Assembly (NCBI GenBank): GCA_963575745.1
Contig: CAUYUJ010003381.1
Span: 488,727-552,726, forward strand
Direction: 5' to 3'
DNA from: Prorocentrum cordatum
Taxonomy: Eukaryota > Sar > Dinophyceae > Prorocentrales > Prorocentraceae
Length of the DNA: 64,000 nucleotides
The translations under genes and the position numbers were made by a program. This document shows, piece by piece, positions 43,425 through 53,889 of this stretch. Under the pieces are notes generated by a model. That model was not told where the DNA came from. It saw only the letters and a list, made by a program, of their open reading frames with translations, and did no database searches. Numbering within the stretch: position 1 is the first letter of the stretch; each line of letters begins with the position of its first letter.

Positions 43425-44807
43425 GAAGGTTGGCGGCCCTGGAACGCCGCCCCGCCGCCCCGTCTAACAAGAGCCAAGTGTTGCGCATGTTTGGCGCGAG
43501 AGACCCGCGCGGGCCTCGCGCTGTACCCGCGCCCCAGGGCGACGGCCCAGGCCCCTGTAGCCCCCCGCGCTGACGCGATGGCCTCGCGTTGGGCGCAGGA
43601 GCGGGCGCCGCCGACCGATCGGTTCAGTTCCGCGCACTTCTCATGCGAGAACGCAAAGCCCCCCATGCTGCTCGCGCGCTTTGCGCGCTGAGCAATGCGA
43701 TGCAGTTGCGACGGCCGCGCGTTCAATTGGAAACTGCGGCGCAAGTTTCCATTCCCGCGCGCGGGGCGGGGTATGAACTTACAGATGCGCCGACGGTCGA
43801 CAACTCGCGCGCGCGCCCGCGCCTGCCATGTTGGGCGTGCGCACTGGGTCTGGAAATCTGCGGCTCGGCCGCCCGATGCGCCCCAAAAATCGCTCCGCCT
43901 CCCCGCCGCCCCACCCCCCCCTTCAAAACTCTTCCGCGCTCCTGGAAAAACCATGCCGCCGAGGCGGGAGCTCGGGCCGCGGCCTGGCGGTCCCCGGGGC
44001 ACAGGGGAATCAAAGGAATCAGTGCGGAATCAGCACAGAATCAAAACAGAATCGGCACAAGTGCGACCCCTGATTCTAGCGGAATCAAAAGAATCAGTAC
44101 GGAATCAATACGGAATCAAAGGAGGAATCGGCGATGAAACCAGAATCGGCCAGAACGGGGAAGTAGGCCAGAATCGGTGCCAGAACCCATGGAGAGAGGC
44201 CTTTTTCCCGCGAGTCAATTGCGGCGGGTCCGCGGCGCGGGCGCGCCGCGCGACTTCGCTGGTTCAGCGAGGCGTGCAGTCGGCGTTCAGAGTGAACAGG
44301 GTGTTTTCAAGGCGATATCCTGGCGGCGCGCTGGCGCATTGCGCATTTGCGCATTCCTGGCGGGCTGTTTGAGGGCGACCCGGCAGCGTCGGCCGAATGG
44401 CCCGCCAATACCGCGCAGCCGATCGCGCGCCCCATGCGGTCACGTCGACCGCCGTGTGCCGCGACGGCCGCGCGCCCCGGGCCGCGCCACTGCCGCGTTG
44501 GATTGGACGGCGCAGCGCCCGTTTTCCAAAAGTCGTTACATGCATATCGCGCGTGTCGAGCCAGCAGCAATCGCTCCCAGAAGCAGCCTTGACAGGCGCC
44601 CCATGCCCGTTGTCGCCCGGTTCCGATCCAAATCATAGTTTCTTAGGATGCGCTTGCGCGAATGTGAGCGCGCGGGCAAGTAACGCGTGCGCGCGCTTGG
44701 CGCAGCCTGGGAAATCCAACATGGAGCCCCCCGGGGGCGCGGGGCGCCGGCGACGCTTCCGCCCGCCTCCCGCGCGCCCGACCCCCCCCGCAAGCCGACT
44801 CCTCTTA

Positions 44808-44812
<5 letters not shown>
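43425..44812 (+). repeat. Inverted partner of the 12.3-12.56 kb segment
   Basis: CGCCGCCCCGTCTAACAAGA with GCC (about 43450-43475) and GCAAGCCGACTCCTC (about 44793-44807) are reverse complements of blocks at about 12500 and 12308. The intervening 1.3 kb, GC-rich and without a clear gene, is absent from the 12-kb copy. Confidence 0.6.
44005..44175 (+). repeat. GGAATCA-type minisatellite
   Basis: About a dozen diverged 10-15-bp units resembling CGGAATCAGTA or GAATCAAAA. A GTGCGACCCCTGATTCTAG insert sits in the middle. Confidence 0.7.
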
Positions 44813-44853
<41 letters not shown>

Positions 44854-44864
44854 TTATTACTACG

Positions 44865-44914
<50 letters not shown>

Positions 44915-45279
44915 GACTACGAGTATTACCACCGAGTCCTACCACGACTAGTACTGATACTACAACTACTACCACTTCTACTACGACCACTACTACTACT
45001 ACTACTACGACTACCTCTACGACGACTACTACCACGACTACTACTACGACACTCAGTACTACTTATACTACGGTCTCAATTTTTTAACTTGTATAAGTAC
45101 GAGTACCTTTACGACTACCAATAATTTTTCTATGTGTACTACCCTTGCTGCTTCTACTACTACTGCAATGTCTATTTGTATTACTAGTACTACCAGTATC
45201 AGTACATCAATTACTACTACGAGTAGTACTACTACGACTACCACTACTACTAGTATACTACGACTATTCTTATTATTCT

Positions 45280-45322
<43 letters not shown>

Positions 45323-45367
45323 GCAACTACTACTACTACTACTACTACGACTACTACTACCACCACC

Positions 45368-45413
<46 letters not shown>

Positions 45414-45414
45414 T

Positions 45415-45447
<33 letters not shown>

Positions 45448-45475
45448 GATTACGACTACGACACATACGAAACAT
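44805..45475 (+). repeat. Second CTA triplet array
   Basis: (CTA)n with CGA, TTA, GTA and CAC variants; long perfect runs at 44810-44850, 44870-44915, 45285-45330 and 45375-45450. It abuts the same unique flank as the 12-kb array, but the triplet strand is reversed relative to that flank. Thr/Tyr/Val homopolymer frames are not genes. Confidence 0.93.
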
Positions 45476-45819
45476 CATGCTCGTTACCAGAGCAAACACT
45501 GCATAACGACTCCGTCACAACAACTACTACAAGTTTATGGTCACTATTCGTTCCTTGTTTAATAATTACGCCGTTGCTACGCACTGGTGCGACTCACAAT
45601 TCCCATGGTAACAGAATCGGAATATAAGGAATAGCACACGATCTACCACTCGAAGTGCAGTAGTAGTTGTAGGGTAGTCGTTGTAGTCGTTGGCATTGTG
45701 GCAATAGTTACCATGGTGTTTGTTACACTGCTGTAGTGATACCTTTACCACGAATGCTGCGTGCACCAATAGAACTCACAGAAATATTGCGACTACCCTT
45801 GCGCTTGCACATGTGTCAG

Positions 45820-46760
45820 TACAGTGACTTACAATAGACTGCAACCGCTCCTACACAAACAACCGCCCCAGGACCAAACTGCCTTTCGTTCACGACGCTC
45901 GACGCAAGGTCAGTTATTCACGCTCCACTGTTTTCGCGAAAGAGCACCGGCATGGACCGGAATGGAACCGACCCGTTTGGATAGCGACGCTCGATTTGGA
46001 GAAGGCCGTCGACACGGTCGGGCATGAGAGATTTGGGATGGCAGTCAAGAGCCATAGTGTTGCACCAAATTCCGTATCTGTGCTCCACAATTTTGGTTCT
46101 GACCGAACATCAAAGGCGAGGACGGATACAACCAGCCGCATGCTCATGTTTGTTGAAGGGCACGAAGCAGGCTTACCCGCTTAATCTCACGACTTTAGCA
46201 TTCGCACCTTGGACACATCATGCGTCCAACTATCATTATGGAAACAACGCAACCAAGCGTCCAACTCGGCTTCACCAAGGACCGCAACGTCACGAACTTT
46301 CGTTTTGCCGACGACGTCATTCTGACGAGCCGCACTCTACTACGTCTGACGACAATGCTGACGAGTTTGGCCGAAGGGAGTGGGAGAGCGCAACAACACG
46401 TGGTAAACATCAACGGCATGGAGATTGATATTTTACCTTGCAGTGGGTTGGCCAAGCACTTGAGGCAGCAAACCAGTTTTCAGGACGCCATGCGCACCTA
46501 GGTGCAACACAGGCTTATCGTTAGCTGGGCAGCTTTTACAACAGGGGAACGCTACACCTTGAAGCCCAGATTCCGACTCTTCGACGGCACTGTCACGCCG
46601 ACGTTATTATGCGGAGCAGCAATTTGTTGTATGTTGTCCGAGCCTCTGCGACAACAACTATGGCGCGCCCAACGACGCGTGTTACGATTGATCGGCGGTG
46701 TCCCCGGCGACGCTGCACCACTGACACGAAGCCGCCATCCAGAGTGACCAACCAACGCCC
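45820..46760 (+). pseudogene. Fossil non-LTR reverse transcriptase
   Basis: A broken reverse transcriptase readable only by switching frames. Segment 1 (about 45828-45935) has QDQTAFRSRRSTQGQLFTL, the conserved finger region. Segment 2 (about 45960-46110) has ATLDLEKAVDTV, palm motif A with its catalytic Asp. Segment 3 (near 46155) has LKGTKQAYPLN, motif B. Segment 4 (46285-46400) has NFRFADDVILTSR, motif C with the FADD catalytic pair at about 46314-46325. Segment 5 (46502-46747) has the thumb region LFDGTVTPTLLCG and QRRVLRLIGG. At least three frameshifts separate these. It is the palm and thumb of a LINE-type enzyme; no endonuclease or 3' end is identified. Base composition is more AT-rich than the neighbours, which suggests a different source or age. 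Confidence 0.75.
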
Positions 46761-47079
46761 GACGCAAGCGACGGCTAAACCACGACCCCGTGCACAAGCT
46801 TCGCGCGGTGCAGCTACAATCGATCGCCACCTATTTGCCTCGACGCAGGCGCCGGCAATGCAATCATTGGCACCACCGTCATAGCAACATCTTCGCACGG
46901 CAAACATCGGATTGGAGTCGTGGGTGTGTTACATGAAATTACATCGATCAGGTCATCACCATCATTCCCTTGTCTCTCCGACTTCGGACTGCCTGGCTCC
47001 GGCTCAGCCAGCATGCTTTGTCCCAATTCCATTTACACCTATCGATGTCCAGTTTCCATCGAGCATTCCAACTTGCAGC

Positions 47080-47490
47080 CTCCATCGTCCGATTTTGTGT
47101 TTTCACTTCCGCGTGTCGATTTCAGCGTCCACCAGCCCAGCATTCCGACCTCCAGCCTCCATCCAATTCACCATTTTCACCTCCACATACCGACCTCCAG
47201 CCTCCACCAGCCCAGCACTCGTACCTCCAGCCTGCAGCATCCGCCCATCGACCTTCAGCCTCCGCCACCTCACCACTCTGACCACCCCTCTCCAGTAGCC
47301 GACTTCCCACTTCCACCTCCACCTATCGACCTGGGGCCTTCATCAGCCCTGCAGTCCGACCTCCAGCCTCCAGCATACGATTCTCAACTTCACCACCCGG
47401 CGACCTCCAGCATCCGCCAGCTCACCATTCCGACTTCCCACCTCCAGCCTCCGACTGTCCGCCTCCACCTCCACCTGTCGACCTATGGCG
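47080..47490 (+). repeat. CGACCTCCAGCCTCCA minisatellite
   Basis: Diverged 15-35-bp units around CGACCTCCAGCCTCCA and CACCAGCCCAGCA. The Pro/Ser-rich frames through it follow the repeat and are not supported as a gene. Confidence 0.7.
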
Positions 47491-47624
47491 TCCGCGGCGT
47501 CCACCAGCTTAGTCAGAGTGAGGGGGCCGAACAGTCATTCACTGTCCCTGGGTGCGTGGCTGAAGTGGGATTCCGCGGTGCGGATTCGTGTTGTTGTTTG
47601 TTGTTGTTTCTTGTTTGTTGTCGT

Positions 47625-47965
47625 CGCCCCACCCGCAACCCGCCCCGCGACCCACCCGCGACCCACCCCGCGACCCACCCGCGACCCACCCGCGACCCAC
47701 CCCGCGACCCACCCGCGACCCACCCCGCGACCCGCCCCGCGGCCCACCCCGCGACCCACCCCGCGACCCACCCGCGACCCACCCGCGACCCACCCGCGAC
47801 CCACCCCACGACCCACCCGCGACCCACCCGCGACCCACCCGCGACCCCACCCCGCGACCCGCCCGCGGCCCACCCCGCGACCCACCCGCGACCCACCGAC
47901 CCACCCGCGACCCACCCGCGACCCACCCGCGACCCACCCCACGACCCACCCGCGACCCACCTTCG
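47625..47965 (+). repeat. CGACCCACCCG minisatellite
   Basis: More than 25 tandem units of CGACCCACCCG/CGACCCACCCCG (10-12 bp), highly regular. Frames give Arg-Asp-Pro-Pro or Thr-His-Pro runs. Confidence 0.95.
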
Positions 47966-48335
47966 ACCCAAACAACGTTCAAGGTACAAACCAACATTTT
48001 CGGCGCCTGCGGCGGGCTTTTTTTGCATTCCTTCCAGGTGGAGAGCCCGCGACCCACCCCGCGATGAACTCGCGACCAACCCGCGACCCAAACCACGCTC
48101 AGGGTACAAACCACATTTTTCGGCGCCTGCGGCGGGCATCTTTTGCATTCGTTCTAGGTGGAGAGACCGCGCCCCACCCGCGACCACGTTCAGGGTACAA
48201 ACCAAATTTTTCGGCGCCTGCGGCGGGCATCTTTTGCATTCGCTCCCGGTGGAGAACCCGCGGCCCACCCGCGACCCAAACCACGTTCAATGTACAAACC
48301 AATTTTTTCAGCGCCTGCGGCGGGCTGCTCTTGCA
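47966..48335 (+). repeat. Higher-order repeat with GGCGCCTGCGGCGGGC
   Basis: Four copies (cores at 48002, 48122, 48212 and about 48310; spacing 90-120 bp) of a module: GGTACAAACCA, TTTTT, GGCGCCTGCGGCGGGC, TTTTGCATTC, GGTGGAGA, then a short CGACCCACCC stretch. It grows out of the preceding minisatellite. Confidence 0.85.
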
Positions 48336-48665
48336 GGAGGAGGAGGAGGAGGAGGAGGAGGAGGAGGAGGAGGAGGAAGAGGAAGGGGACGGCGACGACG
48401 ACGTCGACGACGACGACGAAAAGGAGGAGGGGGGAGGATCGGGAGGGGGGGAAGAGGAGGAGGACGACGAGGAGGAACATGACGACAATGGGAAGACGAT
48501 GATGGAAGGACGAGGGGGGGAGAGGGAGGACGAGGAAGAAGAGGAGGAGGAGGACGAGGTGGAGGAGGAGGACGACGATGACGATGAGGACAAGGACGAG
48601 GACGAGGAAGAGGAGGAGGAGGAGGCGGAGGAGGAGGAGGAGGAGGAGGAGAGCGCCATCGACAG
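48336..48665 (+). repeat. GGA/GAC acidic-coding microsatellite
   Basis: GGA run (48336-48380), GACGAC patch and mixed GAGGAC units. Glu/Asp homopolymer frames are repeat translations. Confidence 0.85.
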
Positions 48666-49514
48666 GGAAGGTGGGGGCCACGAGGTCCCCCGGCTTGACG
48701 ACGCCCGCGTCCCCCGCGCCCGCCCCCTCACTCTTATCCGCAATTGCGGGGTGCTACGTATTCCGACCTCCAGCCTCAGGCAGTCCTCGACACCACTGTC
48801 AATGACAAGAGCATCGGGAAGGTTTGGATTGGCATCAAGCGCACGACAAAACAATCAGAAGGCGTCATGCACAAACACTGTATAAATGACTGGATTTCGA
48901 AAGAGCGGTAAGTGGTCTGGGGATGTGCCGCAAGAGCCGCTAAGCAACCCCCTCAATTATGGTTTCAGCGCGCTGCCAATTGGCACCCTAGCTCCAAGAA
49001 TTGTTCAGAAAGGGCACAGAAACTCGGGAAGACAGCAGAAGCGACGGAACGATGACGTACGTGATTTCCTGATGCCCGACGGCGTACAGGAGCGAACCAC
49101 CCACAACGGTTACGACGTGAACAACACCGAATTGCTCGAAGTGACGACCAAAGGAGCAATTTGACGAAACTGTCAACGCTATGTGTCGCGCGATCCACTC
49201 TTGATGCCTCCCCGCCTTTGGATCTCTGAGTGAGTCCGCAGTCCTCTTGCCAGTTTGTGTGGTGCGAGGCCACGGCCTCACCCCCTCCGCCCTTCAGGGG
49301 ACCGGGCAGCCGCCCAGACGAGCGTCCCATTCCAATTCCATTCCCCCTCCTCATTCCTGCCTCCTCCCCCTCCTTCCTGCCCCCTGCTCCTCCCTCTCGT
49401 CCCCCTCCTGCTCCCAGCTCCCGGCTCCCCGAGCCTCCGTAGAGACCCCCACAAGCTTGTCGGCCGTGCCCAGCCAGCGTCGCCGTCGTCGCTCCCGCCC
49501 GCTGCCCGCAGGGC

Positions 49515-49972
49515 TGCGCGAACGGGCGGACGTGCAACCGCTGCCACCTGTGCCCGGAGGGGGAGGCCGCCCAACCGTTGCCACGCGACACCGCATAATT
49601 ATGTATACATCTGTCGAGTATCAAATTTACTTTGTGGGACTGCTCCAGCAGCTCCACCTCCTCCTCCTCCTCCTCATCCCTCCTCCTCCTCCTCCTCCTC
49701 CTCCTCCTCCTCCTCCCACCTCCTCCCTCATCCTCATCCCCTCCTCCTCTCCTCCTCCTCCCCTTCTCCCCTCCCTGCTCCTCCCTCCTCCTCCTCCTCC
49801 TCCTCCTCCTCCCTGGTCCTCCTCCTCCTCCCTCCTTCTCCCCCTCCTGCTCCTCCTCCTCCTCCTCCTCCTCCTCCTCCTCCTCCTCCTCCTCCTCCTC
49901 ATTCACTAACCAGCGCGCGGACGGGCGGATGTGCAGCCGCTGCCACCCGTGCCCGGAGGGAGAGAGGCCATG
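49515..49972 (+). repeat. Direct repeat flanking a CTC tract
   Basis: CGGGCGGACGTGCAACCGCT with GCCACC (about 49523) recurs as CGGGCGGATGTGCAGCCGCT with GCCACC (about 49923). Both are followed by (T/C)GTGCCCGGAGGG. Between them lies a CTC tract (49650-49905). Confidence 0.8.
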
Positions 49973-50245
49973 GGCGCCGTCGCACCCCTCGGAGGATCGG
50001 CGTGGCGCGCCGCAGGGGGGGAAAGTGGGAGGGGGCAGGCCTTCGCAGGAGGCGGCGCCTGTCAGAAGTCGAGGGGGAGGGGGAGGAGGGAGAGCGGGAG
50101 GAGGAGGAGGAGGGGGAGGGGGAGGAGGAGGAGGAGGAGGAGGAGGAGGAGGAGGAGGAGGAGGAGGAGGAGGAGGAGGAGGAGGAGGAGGAGGAGGAGG
50201 AGCAGGAGGAGCAGGAGAAGGAGGAAGAGGAAGAGGAGGCCGCAG
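49650..50245. repeat. Opposed CTC and GGA arrays
   Basis: A (CTC)n tract (49650-49905) and, 180 bp later, a (GGA)n tract (50085-50245) are reverse complements and could pair as a long imperfect hairpin. Each alone can also form triplex DNA. Confidence 0.85.
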
Positions 50246-50279
50246 GAGGCGCAGGGCGCGTTTCAAAGGCTGCGGCGCG

Positions 50280-50500
50280 TGGATTGAAGTCGGGTTGAGG
50301 CGGGTGGAATCTGCAGCCGGCCCAAGGAGGCTGAAGTCGGGTTGGGGCGGGCAGAATCTGAAGCCTGATTCCACGCGAATTGGATCGACGAGCTCCTCTC
50401 AGATGTCGAGGAATGGTTGATCGGCTAGTATGTCTCTGTTCGTCGCAGTTAACATGGGTTGAGGCGCGCAGATTTGCGGCAGGTCTCGTTTCCACGCCAA
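50280..50500 (+). repeat. GAAGTCGGGTTGRGGCGGG short tandem unit
   Basis: Two clear 46-bp-spaced copies (about 50286 and 50332) with GAATCTG, and a weaker third near 50455. Confidence 0.6.
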
Positions 50501-50697
50501 ATTAGCGCGTTCCGCCGCCGCCAGATCGGGCGGTCTTCTGAGGAGGCCCACCCCTGCTTTCCCCGTCGGCGCGCCGCCGAGAGGAGAGCCACATGACACA
50601 ACGGCAGCTGGGGCCGTCTCAAAAACAAGTCAGGATGAACCTTGGGAGGGGTCTGGATATTCCTCATGCGACTCGGCCAATCGGGTCTCCGTTGGTC

Positions 50698-50930
50698 ATT
50701 ATGTTTGTTGTTGTTCTTGGCGGTGGTGGCGTCGGTGGTTGTGTCATTGTTGGCAGGCTGTGATGGTGTTGTTGGTGTTCATGGTAATGTGGTTGGTGCT
50801 GTTGCTGTGTTTGTTGGTGTTGTTGATGTTGTGGTTGTTCGTAGTGATGTTGGTGTTGTTGTTGTTGTTGTTGCTGTTGTGTTTGTGGTTGTTGTTGGTG
50901 TTGTTGGTTGTTGCTGCTGTTCTTGATTAT
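50698..50930. repeat. GTT/TGTTGG microsatellite
   Basis: Degenerate GTTGTTG/TGGTGTTG repeat. Confidence 0.85.
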
Positions 50931-51949
50931 ATTCAGCGTATCTGCCTTATGTGTTTTATCAATAGTTGTCAGCACAGTGTGTATCATGACGAGGACTTGC
51001 CAGGTAGGGTGTGTGCAGCGTGAACACCGCAGACGCAGATGGAAGTTGATGATCGATGTCTGTGTGGCGTTGCATCGGAGCGAGCGGGAAATCGCAGCAG
51101 TTACCATGCAGCATTGCAGTGCCGCCCCATGTGTAGGTCAAGGCTCGCAAGAAGGCCAAGAAGCTGGCTCTCCGGACGCCGGATGACCAGGCAGTTTGGG
51201 AACATCAGGATGAGTCGTGATCCGTCTTTGAGGGATTGATGTGGAGGCACACTGGTATCAACCAACTCATGTTTCCCATACATGTTGTGGGCAGCGTCCC
51301 GTTTCTGACAATCCAGATCTCTTGATGTGTTGGTTGTGTAATGATCGAGCAAGGCATTGGTCTGCGCCCGTTGCGAGTGGAATGGAAGCATGGGCTTTGA
51401 AGAGACTAGCGGAAACAATATCTAGTACAGCCCCCCCTTTCCTTACACAATTGGCCAGTCGATTTCCATTGTCCGTCTTGAGAGTGTACGTTTGCGGGTT
51501 CACGGCGGTGTTCAAGGATTCATTCTCCGTGATTGACAGTCAGTAGTTGTGTCATGCGTGCACGCGCCCTTTCCACGTGATTCATCGCCAGCCCGTCCTT
51601 GTGAGCCGCACCGCCAGTTCAAAGTAGGGGTACGGAGATATGGGAGTTATACTCTGATCATTCGACCTGTCATCATACCAGGCATTTGATGGGTATAACA
51701 CGTCTTCGTTACAACATATAAGCTGTTTTATGGGTAAGTTACCAGCATTGCGGTGTTGGTGTCGTCGCTACACGAATTGCAGCGCATCGCAACAATACAC
51801 CAGAGCATCTCGGCATCACAAGCCATGCATCTAAACAACCCAGTTTGCAATGTCATATTATGGAGGAGGGGGAGGATAAGGAGGAGCATGATGGGACGGA
51901 CGACAGTGGGAGTAGGATGATAAGGGACCCATCGTTCATACACGTCTCC
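50931..51949. other. Unassigned sequence
   Basis: Less GC-rich unique sequence with no recognised gene, RNA or repeat. Confidence 0.4.
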
Positions 51950-52330
51950 AGCGCTGTCATGGGGCCATATTGCGCCGTCATGGGGCCATCGTCGGGTTCT
52001 CTTTCGCGCCTTTGGGGTCGAATTTGGGAGACATTGGGGACGCTCTGGGCCGTCATGGACGCTCTGCGTACTGAAAACGGCAGCATGCAGAAATCTTGCA
52101 AAACTTCAAGGGTAATGAATCATTGGGGCCTCTTGGGAGTTCCTCCTGAGCTTGGGGATCGCTTTGGACATCTTGGGGCCATCTTGCGCACGTTGCGTCC
52201 CATCTTGGCCGCATGTGGTGCACACTTGGCCCGCACTTGGGCCTCAGTTTGAGCTATCTTGGCCCTCCTTGGGCGATATTGGAGGAATATTGGGCGCGTT
52301 TGGAGGCCTGGAGAGGCCGTCATCAGGTAG
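51950..52330. repeat. TTGGGGCC-type degenerate array
   Basis: GGGGCCATCTTG/TTGGGGACG imperfect units resembling the interior of element T, but without its edges. Confidence 0.5.
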
Positions 52331-52584
52331 GACGGTGGCACCCTGGAAGAATCGCCAGGGGCCGACGACGACGGCTAATCCGGATCGCTGGGCGACTCCC
52401 CTCTCTTCCGACAGCCCACGTCGGCCTCTTCCTCTGCGACCCTGCAGCGCCCGCGCGTGCCCGACGCGGCCAAGACCGCCGCCGCTCCGAGCGGAAAGCT
52501 CGCACGCGGGGGCCCCGCAGGCTTCCATCAGATCCAATATGTCTGGCAACTCGTTGCGAGACGCAGAGGGCGGCGAAGCGTACC

Positions 52585-52651
52585 CCAAGACTGTGGTTTG
52601 ACTATTTTTGAGTACTCCTCCTGTAGAGGGGCACAACCGACTTAAACCCAA
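52585..52651 (+). mobile_element. Half-copy of the small inverted-repeat element
   Basis: TTTGACTATTTTTGAG with CTCCTGTAGAGGGGCACAAC and CGAC resembles the right end of the element at 53011-53164. A matching left end was not found nearby. Confidence 0.45.
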
Positions 52652-53010
52652 CCCCGAAAGCCCGCACGCAAGGTACACCTGATGGGGACACCTGTAGCAC
52701 CCTGAACGCAGCAGCTTCTCAACGGCCGCGGGAGGTCACCGCGCAGCGCGCGGCTCGAAGAAACCACCCAGGGTACTCCGGATTCCATAATAAAGTCGGG
52801 GGGGTTACATTTGGGGGGGTCTGATTTGAGTTGTCTTGGAAGGCTCGGGGGGGGGTCTGGGCAACGGGCCGCCCTTTCATGGATGGTCTGGGAGGGTCTG
52901 GAACTTCTCGTCTGGGAGGGTTGAGACCCCCTCCCTTTTATTACGAAATCTGGAGTAAGTGGGAGAAAGATGGGAGGCACCAGAGGCCTGTTGAAGCTTG
53001 CCAGGCGCCA

Positions 53011-53164
53011 GGTCGGGCGTGCCCCTTTACAGGAGGGATCTGCAAAAATAGTCCCTCAAATAGTCAGGGGACGATTTTGCTATTACTTTTGACTATTTTC
53101 GAATATGTTTTGACTAGTTTCATTCTTCCCTCGAAAATCCTCCTGTAGGGGGACACGCCCGACC
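53011..53164. mobile_element. MITE-like element, 26-bp terminal inverted repeats
   Basis: Left end GGTCGGGCGTG(C)CCC(TT)TACAGG with AGG at 53011-53036 and right end at 53139-53164 are reverse complements with three mismatches. The 100-bp AT-rich interior contains CAAATAGTC and TGACTATTTTCGAA. No coding capacity and no clear target duplication. Confidence 0.75.
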
Positions 53165-53329
53165 TAATGCTGGGGACATTTTTGGAGTTTCTGGCATCCT
53201 CTTGGAGCACTCCCGGAGGCAATCGACTAGGGAGCGAGGGGCTCCATTAGCAGTCCCTTGTCGGAATGGAAAAGGCGAGCCGGCAACAATCAGTGGCACA
53301 GAGCTCAGATTCTGAAATCAGGAGCCTTT

Positions 53330-53888
53330 CGGGCGGGTGGTAATGGGCTCGGCATCGCTCGGACGTGTGCATTTTTTCCCTCGGCGAGGACCATCGAGGA
53401 GCATCCTTGACCATTTCGCAAAAAAACCACGCACGAAACCGAAAAAAGCATAGGAAATGGACGTCCGAGCGATGGCCAGTGGGGGGTGACCCAAGTGAGG
53501 GGTGAAGAAATGGCTCTAAAGGGGCACTCTGGGGCCCCTGTTGGATCCAGCAGGGGCCCCCAAGCGGCCCCTCTGGGGCCCTTTTTGCTTCCCCCCTATG
53601 TGGGCCACCCCTTTGTGGGCCCCGGAAGCGGCAGGGCCGTTTTTTCACCGTTTCCCCAAACAAATGTCCCTTGAAAATGGAAATGCCAACAAAAACGGCG
53701 ACCGGAAACGGCAAAACAAAAAGCTCCAGGATTGCAACTGGAGCGGAACCGGTCAAAAAACGGCGACGGAACCGGTAAAAAAACGGCGTCGGAGCTGGCA
53801 AAAAAACGGCAAAACGGAACCGGTAAAAAAAACGTCTTGTCGTTTCCAGGGCCCATTAATGCGGCCACCCCCCATTACCACCCGCCCG
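53330..53888. mobile_element. Fold-back element with 18-bp inverted ends
   Basis: CGGGCGGGTGGTAATGGG (53330-53347) is exactly inverted at 53871-53888. The interior includes GGGGCCC-rich sequence (53530-53590) and a tandem repeat (53690-53840). The ends are exact but short, so this could also be a chance or composite structure. Confidence 0.5.
53690..53840 (+). repeat. GGAACCGGTAAAAAAACGGC tandem repeat
   Basis: About six diverged 20-25-bp units combining an ACCGGT palindrome, a poly-A run and CGGCGACGG. Confidence 0.8.
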
Positions 53889-53889
53889 A

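Noticed and set aside
46920-48885. Two 460-520-codon Pro/Arg/Thr-rich frames
   Set aside because: They run through minisatellites and GGA repeats without any domain.
49255-50420. Very long Pro- or Glu-rich frames on both strands
   Set aside because: Entirely due to the CTC and GGA arrays.
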